Positions 23,901-38,130 of a stretch of DNA of 64,000 nt are shown in pieces; position 1 is the first letter of the stretch; each line of letters begins with the position of its first letter. Source of the DNA: Embiotoca jacksoni (Eukaryota > Chordata > Actinopteri > Embiotocidae); contig JAKOON010000007.1 in NCBI GenBank assembly GCA_022577435.1, forward strand, positions 14,168,426-14,232,425, read 5' to 3'. The translations under genes and the position numbers were made by a program. The notes beneath the pieces were generated by a model. That model saw only the letters and a program-made list of their open reading frames with translations. It searched no databases and had not been told where the DNA came from.

Positions 23901-25650
23901 TACTGATGCACTTTTTTTTGCACTACAGGAAGTAACAATGGTAGCTCCATAAAGAGAAAAACAAAGTCACTACTTTGAGCACATCGTGATTCATGGCATG
24001 TAGTGTCAAATTATTTTCAAACTGGGTGTTTCCTGTGTTAACACAACCAGCTTGCTGATAAAACATCCAAGGTTGATGCTCTAAAATTGGCACAAGAAGT
24101 GTCTTTATCTCAATGCAGTAGTCAGTCAGGCTGACGCTTGTGTGGTTGTTTTCAGGTCAGAAGTTGAATTATAGAGTATCAGAGGAACGGTCTCTGCAAC
24201 TGAGGGAGAAATACTGCATGACTTCAGATTATGTGTTTGTTAATTCCCACAAGATGTCGCTATTGCTCTAAATTATTCATTTTTGGTCTGTCGGAGGCCT
24301 TCTATACAATTCTGACAATTTAGTCAAACAATTTACTTTGTGACACTGTTTGACACAACATTTTGAAAATATACAGTATTTTCTTTTCCATAACCTGTGG
24401 GATGTCTTGAAAACTCTAAGTATCACAGAGTATTTGGTAATGATTAAATCCCAGATATGCTGGGTCTGTAAATTCAACGTTGATTACTTTTAGAAATAGA
24501 TGGGTGAGTTCACATTTGTATTTTTTGAATGGCATGAGTGCATTTGAAGTGCAAGCTTAATAAAGGAGACAGCTTAGGCGCGACACTGACATGGAAAATA
24601 CTTTCGTAGATCACGAGAGTGTGTGCTCATGATATTTATTTATCAAATAAATAGTGGGCTATTTAGCTGTTCTGAGAAAAAAAAATATTTCAATGGGAAT
24701 ACCTACATGTATGTTCACTGTACACAGGTCTCAAATAACTCTCACATAAGCTCATAATTACACCTAACTTAATTGTAAGTATGCAACCTACATGTAATGC
24801 AGACAGATATTTAAACATCATGATATTATCTCACAACAATTTGGTTATTGTGATATTATTGCCAGTTAGAGCTAAAAGGATTGATCCCAACTCTTTATCT
24901 TCTATGTAAAGATAATGGGTTTGAACCAGACAAACAATGTAGTTTAAATATGTCAGCTTGGTCTTTAGGAAACTATGATGGGCATTTTTCACTACTTTCC
25001 TATATTTTTAGGCAAGACACAAAAAAAAATCGTGAATTGTTCAAATATCATATTAAATGTTAATCAGTGGTGAAAATATTAATTTGTTACAGCCTTGTCA
25101 CATTATGAATATTTGATCTCTTCGGTCTCTTGACAGATATTTCTTGTAAACCCACTGTGTGGATAGATTATAGGGCTATACGAAGCCTTCATAAATTAGC
25201 TATTGTTATTCAGTCTTGACTTGAAAGGCTCAGTGTAACTTGAACTTGAATGCCTTATTGCTGTCCTCATTCAGAGGAAATATGTGATGCAATCACAGAA
25301 ACCCCCACCAGCCCCTTCTCTGAATTTATCAATGAGGAAAAAGTCACTCATTGAAAATGTTTGGGTTTGTCCCTCGGCTATATTAGGTAAAGAGAAGAAT
25401 AAGAAGTTGTTACATTAAAATCATTACAATTCAAGAGAAAATTCATTAAAATATTTGTTTTGATTATTAGTTTTACTTACCCCCGTATCATTGCATCATG
25501 CGAGCCATTTTTTGCCACAAAGCAGCAAAGTCCATCATGTGCAAATTGTAGGCAGCTACGGAAAAATGTCCACGATGAAACATTGATATATATATATATA
25601 TATAAAGAATATTGCTCCTGTGTTTACATTACGGTCACTGGCTCCTGTCG
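20970..25650. other. Intergenic spacer between anxa6 and tnip1; no gene recognised
   Basis: All frames here are short, lack splice-compatible partners and show no protein family I know. The composition is AT-rich. A short (TA)n lies near 25586-25604. The last few hundred bases grade into the CpG-bearing tnip1 promoter. Confidence 0.6.
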
Positions 25651-25731
25651 GTGCCCCGCTGTCACAGAGCAACACCCTGATTGGTCCACCGGGCTGTCAA
25701 TCACCGCTGTTTACATCAAACGTTGCGAGGT

Positions 25732-25741
25732 GGAATTTCCC
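25732..25741 (-). promoter_or_regulatory. Consensus NF-kB site in the tnip1 promoter
   Basis: The minus strand reads GGGAAATTCC, an exact fit to the kB consensus GGGRNWYYCC. It lies about 80 bp before a candidate first-exon donor (AAAG|GTACCC at 25821/25822). TNIP1 is a known NF-kB-induced feedback inhibitor, so the placement makes sense. Binding itself is inferred. Confidence 0.55.
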
Positions 25742-26149
25742 AGGTTACAGCAGAGACTCAGTCGACCACTTCCGCAATAGATGTCTGGGCAGAGAGACGA
25801 GAGGCCACTGCGAGCAGAAAGGTACCCAGCCTAAAGACACCTCTTTTGTTTTTCCGTTTTTTTGTTTTTTTGTTTTTTTTTTGTCGTTTAAACTCCGCGT
25901 CCCGACCGACTAACAGCGTCGGTTCAAGTATTTGTCAAATACGAGGAGCTTCGCGGCTTCCTGTCCCGCACTGTCATCTAGCGTCAGCTAGCCGATAGCT
26001 AACGAAAGATGTTGCTAGCAATTTGCATGACAACAGCGAAAACTAATATTAGCCTTCTTCAGCCAATCGAGGTATCAGCAGCTCGACTGTAGTGTGTTTG
26101 ACTCCCGTCTGTGGGACAGAGGTTTGTCAGCCGGATTCACGTCACATTT

Positions 26150-26365
26150 AACATTTTTTTTATGCTCTGCTTTTGTCTTCTTTTCCTCGGGTATGATCGT
26201 TGTAGTTGTCTTTTTGTGTGTGTGTGTTGTTTTTTTTAATTTTTTTTTAGCCCTCACAAACGCGAGCACACTTTTTTTTTTTTTTTTTTTGCCTTACGTC
26301 TCATTTCGCCAGAGAAGCATCGTGGTCCTCCTCCTCTTCCTCCTCCTCCTCCTCCTCCTCCTGCT
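26150..26365. repeat. T-rich and (CTC)n low-complexity block in tnip1 5' region
   Basis: Several T-runs, including one of about 20 T ending at 26290, are followed by a (TCC)n tract at about 26326-26361. The open frames over it are artefacts of this composition. It lies between the candidate tnip1 first exon and the coding start. Confidence 0.85.
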
Positions 26366-27012
26366 GCTTTTGTCTCCTCAAAGATCCGTTTGGTGATCTT
26401 TTATTGTCTTCACCGACAGTTCACACTCGTCCTGCTGTAAATTATAACTTCGAAAGAGGTCGACTGTGTCCTTCCTGTTGGGTTGATGGATACCAGGGAT
26501 GTTTATTACATCCACGAGGGACAACTACCAGAAACACCGCGGTTCCTGTTCAGTGCCTTGAGTATGACTACTGTATGAGCAAGAGTGTTTCTCGTTGGGT
26601 TCACGGGAGATGATGTTGAAGTCATTCGTCTCCACACGAGTCAGTCGATGCTTCATCTGTTTTCTTCGCCTGCGTGAACAGTTCATTTAACATTTCACGT
26701 TTGTTGCTCTTGTGCTGTACTTTTATTCTTTAAAGTGGCCTCTATCAGTGTTGTGCGTTACATCAGGATTTGAATATAACAATTCATCATTTGAAAACAA
26801 TGGAAGACGATTGCGGACACAAGAAAGACACCGGTCAACTAGTCCTGACCTCCTCTCCATGTGTTTTCTCTTTTTTATCTTCTGCTGATTAGTTTGTGAC
26901 ACTTTACTAGTTTTTTTTTATTATTATTTTTTTATATGTAAAAAAAAAAATAACAATCTTTGTCCTCGTTCCAACAGTTTAGAGGACCATGTATAGGAAG
27001 TGAGTGACGGCA

Positions 27013-30000
27013 ATGGAAGGGAAAGGTCCGTACCGCATCTATGACCCCGGTGGGAGTGAGGTCAAGGCCAGAGATGAGGCCGGAGGAGGAAGCAGCTATC
27101 GGCAGCTCCTGGAGGAGAACAGCATACTGAGGGAGCGCATGAAGGGACTGAAGAGCTTAGGTAGGTTCCTAAAGAGAGACATCAAGGTCGTGGAGTTAGG
27201 GGAACTTCACCCGCTATTTGGCACCACACGTCTGCTGTGTGTTTCTATAACGGAAGAGTTTATTTTTCCAGATTGGTACCAAGACACGGGCATTCATTTC
27301 TTTACTGTTATTTCAAAATCTACGACAGAAAACTGTGTAACTTGCATTTTGCAGACGCAGAAAATTCTTATGTAATATGAAGTTAAGTCTGCCACAAAGA
27401 GATCACATGACGTCTTCCATAACAGTTTCTGTAATCGACATTCCATTCAAAACATACAGACGAGGAGCATAACTTTCATGCAGCAGGTTTGGTGGAACGT
27501 AGTCAAACCTGATCATCTCGCCCGGTTGTTTGTTGAATAACTTGCGTGCCTGATGTGAAGAGCCTGATTGCTTCTTTTGTGAGTCACAGACGGAGTGATG
27601 TTTGCACGTAATTTCTTACTGAACTTCTGTCACATCCTATTTGATGACTGCCCGTGCTGATAGTTAGAAGCCTTAGCAGCGTTCGTTGGAAGATAAAAAA
27701 AAAAAAAAAGTAGTGAAATTCAGCTGAAGTGTTGCTGGACAGAGACAAGATCTCTCTCTGAAACCTGCAGGTGATTTGCTGGAAGAGTCTCAGTCAGAAG
27801 CATCAAGGCTTCGGCAGCGAGTAGAGGAACTTGTGAGAGACAACGAAGCCCTCAAGTCCTCCAGCTTCGCTGCCAGTCTGTGTGTGGGAGGACCCGTTCA
27901 GGCCGATACGCAAAGTAGGTCCCACAGACTGGGTGGTAATGATGACTTTGTACACGTACTGTGTATTTATATTTGTGAATTATTAAATTGTGTGGCAGTT
28001 ATTTTTTATTTTGATTGAAATCATGATGTTTGTACGACTTATTTCAGGTAAACCCTGTTTACACCCCGCTGCAGAGCAGAGGGAGGAGCAAACAAGCTGT
28101 TTAGGGAAGACCCTTCAGCCTGAGAAGCCCAATGTAAGTAACTATTGTTTGAGATCCTTCATGTGTGATAATTGTAGGATGGTAAATAAGATGTATAACG
28201 TGGCAGCTAGAGGATGAATGAAATATGGACATTGCTTGTACTTCAGGGCCTCTTAACTTTTGGTATTTACAGGAGGCTTTGTTGGAGTTTGAGGTGGTGA
28301 ATATGGAGGGAAAGACTCCAGATGCCTTGACTGTACGTATCAAATAAATATTTAGAATAAACCACCACAGAAGCTCAAATGTATTGGTTCTTAGTGATTG
28401 TTCCAAAATGCTTTGCATGTTCAGATGACCACAATGCTCTAGATTTGAACCCCTTACAAATGATTTTTTTCTTATTGTTTTGTGTAATTTATTGAGGCCA
28501 AGTTTAACTTTTCCTCTATATAACAATTTCCTTCATATTGGGAGTATATCCATGGTGTGTTGACTCACCAACAGACTCAATACTGGGAGCTCCAGCCTGA
28601 GTCAGTCAGGGGAAAGTCCAGGATTATTGCTGCCTAGAATTACACAGCTGATTCATTCACACACTACATCCTAGGAGATGTGAGTTAATAGGACACGGTG
28701 TCATAATATTTCAGACACATTTGCTGGCTTGTCACATATTGTAAAATTACTTTGGCGCAGTTGCCACACTTAAAAATATTATTTTGTTAAAAGTAATATC
28801 ACCACAACAAGCTGTAGAGTGTGACAACTAAATTTAAACCCAGCAGAACAAACTGGTTTGACTTTTTTGATGAATCAGCTGCTGCTTTTCAAGGAAATAG
28901 CAGCATGATGAGTCTTACAGTATTTTTGGCGCTGGTTTGAATACACGCGTAATGAATCACCTGGAGTGGAAGGGCTGACTTGACTGTTTACCTGTGTGGG
29001 TATCTCCAGGCCGAGTCAGTGGCAGGAGTCATCCCCCTCCTCCCTCAGGAGAACATCGAGCTGGCGAGCCAGCTGAAGCGGCTCGAGAGTTCTTTCAGCA
29101 TATTCGCTGAGGAGTCCAACCCGAACCAGCTGTTAGCGCACCTCGGCCGCATGGCTGTGGAGTTTCACCATCTTTCCTCAAAGGTCCAAAAGAATGAACA
29201 GAGGACCTCCCTCCTACAGGTAGGCCACACAGCAACAACAACTGGATGACAAAGTGGAAAAATGACATCACACTCCTTGGACTGAAGATATTTCTCTAGA
29301 GATGGCTTGAGACACACTTGAGTTTATTTTCAGCAGCATCATGCAAAATATATATCAACTATAAACAAGTACATGCTGTTTTATGGGATCTATGTTTATG
29401 GGGTAGTTTAGAGACTGACTTGTAAAAACCTTTTTGTTGCACATTTTATTGCGAGTGTACGTAGATCGGACAACCTGTGCAGATAAAAATACACGTGAGA
29501 AGTTATATTCCTTCCTGACAAATGTTGTTTCCTCACTGCTGTAATTACGTTGTCTTGCAAACAGTAGTTCATGCAGGCCGGGGACCTGTATGTGCATGAC
29601 CCACAAAAACAACTAAAGCTGCTCGCACGACACGTGTAGTTAGTCAGACATCATCATATCAGAGACCTTGCTATTTTAATTTCACCTTTTATTAGTTCAT
29701 AAACCACATTTTAACTTACAATTCAAAAGTGGTTTACAATAAAAGAGTAGACCTGTAAAAAAACTATATATATATATATATATATTTTAAGGCTCATGTG
29801 TATCGCCACATTTTATTGTTCCTCTATTCAAAACTTCTAACACTTCTAAAGTTGCGGTTGTGGGATAAAATAAACAAAACACATCTCAGAAAAACATTTT
29901 GTTGGTACACGTGCATCACAATCCGGCATCATTTTATCCTCAAAATATCTGTTTTATTTTGTGTTTAAGGTGACTGCTATGTGTGGAGATATAGATGTAA

Positions 30001-33000
30001 AAATGCCATTGTTATTACACCAAATGATGCCTTTGTATATTTTTCTTCTTCTTGTGTTTATAGACTCTCTGTGAGCAGCTCAGACAGGAGAACAATGACC
30101 TTCGAAAGAAAATGGAGGAAGATCATCATATCAGGAATCAAGACTTGGAACAGCTAAGGTATTGTTCCTCCTTCTCTTTTATTTTGGCAGGGCTTTGTGT
30201 TGCTACTGGCCAGGCGGAAACTTTATTGTTCGGAATGTCAAAAAGAACAAACTGCGAGATGTGTAGTACATCATTACCAAACACCATCGCTCTTAAACAG
30301 TCCAGAGGAATGAGAACACGTTTAGTTTAAACTGAAGTACAATTGTGTTTCTTTTGACCTTTTGAATGTAGTGTGAATCAACCTCTATTTATTGTTTAAT
30401 GAGAAAACATCACACAGTCTTTACTGTGTCCTGGATATTGACAGATGACCGTACTTTCACTACTGATGGGGGATTATTCCAGTGCTTTCTGTGGCCCTCA
30501 CAGCCCCCAGTGGGTGTTGTAGGTTCTTCCCAAAAGATGTCCTGAAGCTGAAAAAAAAATGTCTCAGAACTCTTGGGAATCTCGGTCACAAATACTATCA
30601 TTTTCGTTTTCTTGCTTACTTAGACAGGAGAATCAGAAACTTAAGGAGCTGGTCACAGGAGGAGCAGTAACAGCAGCAGCGTCCGCGTTGCCATCCGACA
30701 CTGAAACTCCAGAGGCCAAAGAGGAGCCGCTTAAAGAGGAATCTGTCCGACCCAAAATGGAGGCCACCACACCGCAGAAGGTAGTTTGAACTAAATGTCC
30801 TTTTCTATTATGCACAGACACACTATTCAACTTTGCTTCATGTCAATAAATCTGTCCCATTTTCCTACCAAATAAATTTTTATATTAAACTTAATTTTCC
30901 TGTTTAAAAATGCTTTCTGTAATGGGTTTCTGTGACCTCAAACTTCCCCACTAAGACCTTTATGATGTGTGCAACGGAGGAATGTTGTGGATTTAGGAAT
31001 ATTTTGTGTTCCCCCAGAGTGGAAAAGCTGCAGAGAAAACCCCAACCAAACCTTGTGACTTTGAGGTGTATGAAAAGAAGATCAAGCTTTTGGAGAAGCA
31101 GAGAAAGGATGTGAGTCTTACTTTGCTTACTGTTCATCCTCTTTTTTTTGCCATAGGGGGAAAGTCTTTGTGTATTTCTGTTTCCTATAGGTTCATTGTG
31201 TTGTTTGTTTCACTTTCTGGCACTGCTGTGCAGGTACTGGAGGTGAACAAGCAGTGGGACATTCAGTGGAACTCCATGAAGTCACAGTTTGAGCAGAAGG
31301 TACAGTAATGACTTTACAGTGTGGGAAGACAGCACCATGTCTGAGTACAGCGCTGCTGAATCCAAATTCCTTTGAAAAATATATTTTTACATTTTTCAGT
31401 TTAATGAGTTTGGTGTGTTCAGTCCAATCCATCGAGTAGTCTTTGATTAGATCATTTTTATGTAGCTGATCATTCAAAAAAAATGATATTCAGCTGACTT
31501 CCACTCGAGTCATTTCAGCCTCTGTGGATGTTCAGTTCAGTCTCCATGTGTCCTTTTAACTTAAGGGTCAGGGTTAGCTTTAAATACTTATGTCACTTTA
31601 TTTCCTGAAATACTGTTGCTACTTTTAATAGAAGTGACAAATTTGGAAAATGATAAATTAAATTTAGATTGTATTAACTGTTTTCCTGAAATTACAATAA
31701 ACTAGGTCATGCTATTTTTGAACATTATATAGTTAGAAAATGTGACTATTATCTCATCAGACAGCTTTGAAATAAAAGCATCGTAGCCACAATGGTCAAA
31801 TTTTTTTGTATTATTCCAGTGGAATAATCATAATAAATGTTCTTTCTACCATTCAACATTTTTTTTTTTTCAAATGGGTGAAATGACTGATGGAAAAGAT
31901 TTTGTAAATATCTATAAGGAAGTCAGGGCTCTGAAGTTTGTGAGCATCAGTTGGCAGTGTAGCAGGTGTGTGTATGTGTCTTTTTTGTCAGTGTGCTTGT
32001 CCAGTGGAAACGCTGCAGTCTTGCAATAGTCTCGCTCTCTGAGCACACTCACCACAAAGCCTGTCACACTTCTAGCGAGAATTCCCCTCACCTCTCTGGC
32101 ACCCGCTGACTTCCTGCTGTAGTGCAGTCAGAGGGCAGCAGAGACACACCGATGTACACACTCTCGCGCTCATACTCACACACCTACGCTCGCACACACC
32201 CACAATTATGAACACACGCTCACACCTTGCAGAGACGGGGACACCATGCAGCTTTGGGTTTAAACCACAGAAGTCTAGATATATCCATTTGCGTCACTAT
32301 GTTCGTTCATATTTTTACACAAAAAGAGAACTGCGTGTTTGCAGATGTGTCCTTGTTGCTGTGTCTTAGTTTGTAATATGATAACGCACATTTCTAAAGA
32401 TTAATTTTAACACACACCAGCTGATGTTTATCTTTACCAGAGAGGTGTGTGGTTTTTTTTTTTCGGTTGGTGTTTATGAAAATGTTATTTTACTGCTGTG
32501 ATCAGTGGACTCAGGGCTGGTTTATATTTTCCCTCAGATCACAGACCTCAGACAACGGCTGGCTGAGTCCCAGAAAACCGTGCTCGAGCTGGAGGCCGAA
32601 CGAGAGCAGAGGCAGCGCGACTACGACAAGAAGCTGCTGTTGGCCAAGTCCAAGATCGAAAACGTACAGGTGAGAATACGAGGACACAAAACTCGGGTGA
32701 AGTCGCTCGAAAGAATTCCAAACCAGGACACGGAAACGCAGTGAAATTAAAGTCATCCACGTCCTTTTAGGAAAGTCGTTTTCAGTGTTTTAGGTGTGCA
32801 TGTTTCAGGGCGAGAAGGAGTGTTTAAACTCTGAGACCACTGAGCTCAAGCAGAAGATTCGCTACCTGCAGGATCAGCTGCTGCCCCTCAGCAAACAGAG
32901 AGAGTACCAGGAGAAGGAGATCCAACGCCTCAACAGGGTGAGTGTGAAAGAGATGCACAAAAAGAACAATAAAGTCCAGAGATGTTTCTCTCCGTGTAAT

Positions 33001-36000
33001 GTTTGTTTTGTCTTACCTCAGGCTTTAGAGGAAGCCTTAAACCTGCACTCCCCTTCATCCTCCCAACAACCTCCTGGCCAGGGGAACTTTGCAGATGCAG
33101 CCAATAACCTGAAGAAACAAGAGCTGCTCACTCAAATTGCTGTACTAAAAGAGCAGGTCAGACATGCAGCAAAACATTTACACACTTGTACACAGTTACG
33201 CTGCAATGACGCACGTCATGTCAACTGCTATTTAACTTATGGTAAATCAGGTGAAAATCTTTGAAGAGGACTTCAGGAAAGAAAGGAGCGACAGGGAGCG
33301 AATGAATGAAGAAAAAGAGGACTTGAGGCGGCAAGTTGAGAGACTCCAGGGTCAGATTACTAATTTGACCAATCAGGTAAACTGTGTTCATAATTTTGCC
33401 CTGTGTGATAAATCAAGACCCAACTTTTGTATCTTGCAATGAATAGCCGTTATAACTGGACTTCTCTTTGACTGAACTGCTCTAATGAGAGATTTGTTTG
33501 TTTGGTTCAGCTTCATCAGGCACAGAACGAGTGTCAGAGAGAACGCACGGAGAGATGTAAGCTGGAGAGACTGCAGATGCAGCATCACAAACAGGTACCG
33601 GCTGCAGCTCAGGTCTGAGCCTGAAAGATTTATGAAAATGGTGGCGTGACACTGGATAGGAGAAATGTTGGATCATGTTAGCCATGTGTTAAAGTTCATA
33701 TAATCAGGGACAAACCATTCACTGAGAGTTGCTCTTTAAGCCGTGGGGATGCTGTAGCATACGAGTGCTGGTAAACCTGGCAGACTAGTGCCCCCTTGTG
33801 ACAGAATGCAGTCTTAGATGACTGGAGGACTCGATTGACTGTAATAAGTTTGTACTGGACAAATCCATACTGCAGCTCAAGAGCCTCACTCCGGTTAGCT
33901 CGTTTGTCAGTGCGTTCGGGATCAGCAGGTGGAACATTCACACTCCTCAGCGGGAGGCAGCTGCAGCAGGGTTAAAGGTCAGCAGTGGCCTATGCCATGA
34001 CGCGGCCGCTGCGCTCGCTGAGTGTAGCGGTGCACTGATTGGGGATCACATGTGTACTTGTGATCCCTCGTAGGGGCAGCAGCAGGAAAGACGTACCTCA
34101 GACCCCACGTCAGGCTCAGTGAACGGCCCGCTGAGCCCTCCCTACTGTGGTCCCTTTGTGCAGGTGGGACCGCAGGGCCTTGAGGGCTGGCCCATGCACT
34201 TCCCTCCCCGGATGCCCAATGCAGCAGGCGCCACAGCCGCAGCCGCCGCAGCACCACCCCCTGTACGAGACTTCCAGCCTGTTACCCCGGTAAGGGTGCT
34301 CTAAGGCCCCTCTGTCTCTGTCTCTGCACTGACTCTGCTTCACTGAGGAAACACGGCTCTTCTCTCTCTTTGCTGTACTCCCCTTATTTGCTGGGAGCAG
34401 CACGCTTAAATTCAAGAACCACTGCTAGGTTACGGCAAAGACTTAAGGGCTGCTGGTTGTGATGATTAAAGATATTCAGAGATTTGAATTCAGATGGTGC
34501 CTTTTCTTTGATCAGGGTTTTCCTTGGCAGATGTCATTCCCTCAGCCCAGAGGGGCCAGAGCAGTAGGAGAGAGTTCGAGACCACCACCGGAGAATGCAG
34601 GTAAAGGACTTTTATTCTGAAAGTGTCTTACGTACCACATTATCGTACCGTTTTCTTGCTCTGGGTGGTGTTACTGTGTGTTTTTCATTATTGTCAACAA
34701 AACTCCATCAAAAGACTTAAACCAACCAGGCGTTCGTACAAGTAGTCTTTCTCTCCAGACTGTGTACAGATGTATTTCAAATTATGGAAAAGAGCTCTTA
34801 CTGTACAAAAGCTATATGAGAAGAAATGATCCCACTTAACCAAAAATAGATATTCTCAAGATACTTGAAGTTCCTGGAGACTCGGTTGGCAGCATCATAT
34901 GCAAGAACTCAAGGAAGAGTAGTGAACCTCGTCGGCTTAGAAGAAAGAGGGAAATTCCTCCAAGCGGGAAATCAGACTTCCTAAAACAACAGCCCTGTAG
35001 AAACAATCTCTGTAATACTGTCCAAAACTTGCAGGAGGAACTGATGAAGGCCGAAACTAAAGTATCCCGGAAACTATAGGAAGAACACTAAACGAGCAAA
35101 GACTTGGTACCCGGAAACTCCATTCGTCACCACAAAGCAGTCTTCAAAAAAAATCTGCTTATATCATTCTTATTGGAGGTTGTAAAGGTCAAAGGACATT
35201 ACTATTACTGTAAACTTCAGGGGTTTGATTCATTTAGCTCGTTAGCCTTTTTGGAAAAAATCTTGTGTATCTTTGAGGTTTACTAGTGAGCTCAACATTT
35301 TGTTCTCAAAAATCACTCGAATAAGACTCATTAAACTTTCTTTGCCTTTTAACCGAGGCTTCAGTTGAGATGTTTTCTAAAATGTCTTGCAGCTTCAAGG
35401 CGTTGAATGCTTTTGATTGCAGCTGTACTTCTTAACCTCGTCTTTGACCCTCTTTCTCCATGTATGGATGTAAATTGTTTAAAACAGGCCACAACTACAA
35501 AGTGACATTTAACAGTATTTTGCAGGATTTTTACATCGAAATAAACATCCGTTTAATTCCCCCATTGCAAGAAAAATCTCTGTATTTCACCATACAGGGT
35601 TTTTAAATCTGGTGTCTGGGGAAACATTCCCGCGTTGATCAAACCAGTGCATTCTGGCCGTGCTCTAACTTCCAGTTTAGTTTTATTCTTACTTAAATTG
35701 GGATAAAATAACTCGATCAGGAAGCATTTCTAGACTTTCAAATGTCATCAGACTGAAAGGATCCAATTTTAACAGTGAAACGAGTCATTTCGCAAACGTT
35801 GGGACGCCCTTTATTTCATTTATCTATTGTTTTATAGACGCAACGGTAGCGACGTTCTGCAGATTTAAAAAAGATGTTTCTAAAACAAGCGGACACTGAA
35901 GCTTTTAGAAAATGTTACTGTTCCAGGAGAAAATACTGCATTTGTTGCAGACTGTTATTCAGCCATGAATAGATGTGTCTTTCGTTATTATTAGAAGAGG

Positions 36001-36497
36001 CTGGACTCACTTGAAATAAACTACCATGTTCATGATATTGAATGAAGATCACTCTGTAAAATCATGCAGCTCACTGTGTTTCAGGTTTTTCTAACGAGTG
36101 ATCTTCAGCACAGAAGTGGAAGCCATATCAGATTTAGCTACACACGCGACACTTGTCAGCAGATCAGTTCATTTTTACTTTTGGTCTTTTCATGAGATTT
36201 TTTTTTGGACAGGAATCTTCTCGGCATTCTTTAATGCAAATCATCACTGATCCAAAAAATGTTGTGTATTTTTTTTTTTTTAAACAACACATTGGGCTAA
36301 ATGTTTAATTCATCGATTTCAAATTTGAAGTGAAAGATGTGCAGCAGCAAAGGCTGTGACTGTGAAGATAATACAGTTCTGTACCTTTTTGTTGTGTGTG
36401 CGTAGATCAGTCGTCAGCAGCAGCAGCAGCCACCGCCGCAGCAGCAGGAGGATTTGGGAAAAGGGAGCGACAGAACATTGACCCCGGAAAGCACTAA
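27013..36497 (+). CDS. tnip1: TNFAIP3-interacting protein 1 (ABIN1)
   Basis: Cytosolic polyubiquitin-binding adaptor that works with A20 to restrain NF-kB and cell death. Coding exons: 27013-27160, 27771-27914, 28048-28133, 28273-28332, 29010-29219, 30064-30158, 30624-30780, 31018-31110, 31234-31299, 32538-32669, 32809-32937, 33022-33156, 33251-33376, 33511-33594, 34074-34289, 34516-34600, 36406-36497. The sum is 2058 nt, giving 685 residues (human 636). The start MEGKGPYRIYDPGG matches the human N-terminus; the exon's acceptor is at 26977. The protein is mostly coiled coil. Residues 486-527 carry the UBAN ubiquitin-binding motif (VKIFEEDFRKERSDRERMNE). Upstream blocks LEVNKQWD, KKLLLAKSKIE and YLQDQLLPLSKQREYQEKEI match ABIN homology regions. 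The C-terminal third is proline/alanine-rich and diverged. The last exon turns a CAG-rich tract into a poly-Ala run and ends in PGKH. Confidence 0.95.
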
Positions 36498-38035
36498 AGC
36501 ATCACCGTACCCACAGAACGGATTCTGGGTAGTAGCATGAAATCAGTTTGTTTTTGAGTTGAAAAGGTGTGATTTGATCTATAATTTTCCTACTGAACTG
36601 TAGATATCCTATTGTAATGTTGTTTATACTTGCGTTTTATAAGGCTATTTGTGAAACACTTCGCTATTCTGAAAATATACATGAAATATTATTTACATTT
36701 CTTTTTATTGGGAACTTAAGTCATTTGTTAAATAGGTTGGAATAATTACCATTGTTTTTTTGTTTTTGTTTTTTTTCCAGCAAATATACCTATGTGATTG
36801 TCTCTGCAAGTATGTAACAAGGTGACACTGAGTTTGTTACTTGTAGGGTTACAGGAAGCCATTCCCCAATATGACTAAGACTACATATACTCATTCCAAC
36901 AATGAATGATTATATAGATACACTGAATCATAGAATTTACAATGTGAATGTTAATTGATTTATGAGGGTTTCTTCAGTACCATCGATGTTAGACTGTCCC
37001 ATGTGTGTAACTGTTCAAAAGTGGTTGTTGAAATACAAAAATTTGGGGAAAATGAATTTTGATGGTATCATACCAAAAACATGATTGTGATTATTGATAA
37101 TTTATTTATAACCTGCTGTTTTGATAGTTGCATTGACTTAAGTGTAAATCATTGTCTTTAGTAATGCTGTTCTTTCTATGTTGTTAGTGTAATCCCAATA
37201 TATTGTAGCTATTGACATTGTATGTTTGTATCAGACAATACACAATGCACAGTACATACACAGCCTTTTTTTTTTTCCCCATGATGATGGACCTAATCTC
37301 ATTAAACACTTCTACTTGATTTGACCAATCATTCCGATATTTATACTCATCTTACTACATCCTGTACCGCTGCCCACAGTTTAGCCCCAACATACTGGAT
37401 CTAGAGGTTCCAGCAGCAGTGATGACTGCTTTCATCCTCAAATACCTGTTATTTCTCATTAACTCGCAGACTGAACATTTAAATTGTGCGCAAGCATCAG
37501 AATTTGTATATAGGGGCCCGAGACTCCGTGTTACAGCCGCTCCTCAGAGGAAAACCTCTGCCAGGACATCTGGCTTTACTTTCTCTCCACTTCAACAACC
37601 AGTAATCGTTGCCTTGCCGACTGACCTGAGAACTGCTGTAACACAGTCAGCCTTTAACAGACGGGATCCACACCTCAAGATCATATGGGTTGATATTTTA
37701 GAAAGGTAAAACCAACCCTTAAAGTCAAGCCTTGCCGTTTTAACTAAACACTAGTTACAATTTCCTTAATACGTCATATTTCAAATAGTCATATGAAGGG
37801 CTTCAAAATGTGTGGAGGAAGTGTTCAGTTTTATCTTACAAGTAATAGGAAACAAAATCATGATGGGTGAGAGCTGAAAAGAGACATCAGCAGAATTGCA
37901 CTTTGAAGGGTATTCTGTAATTACTGGCAGTTGTATTTTCCTGGTTTGTAGTCTTATTTTTTTTGCTGTAGGCAAAAGCACATGTGAGACTTTTTGTATT
38001 TGACTGGCTTAATAAATTTATTCTAAATGTCACTT
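36498..38035 (+). other. tnip1: tnip1 3' UTR (up to about 1.5 kb)
   Basis: This is a long AT-rich non-coding stretch after the TAA. Candidate poly(A) signals are ATTAAA at 37301-37306 and canonical AATAAA at 38011-38016. Use of the distal signal would bring the transcript to within about 80 bp of the gpx3 3' end coming from the other strand. Confidence 0.5.
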
Positions 38036-38130
38036 ATCTTTACTTTGCTTATTCAAAATTCTGTCCAATTTTCATTGCAGGATAAAAGAAAAGAAAAATG
38101 TCAGAGGGGCACAAGTTGTGGTTGCATCAT

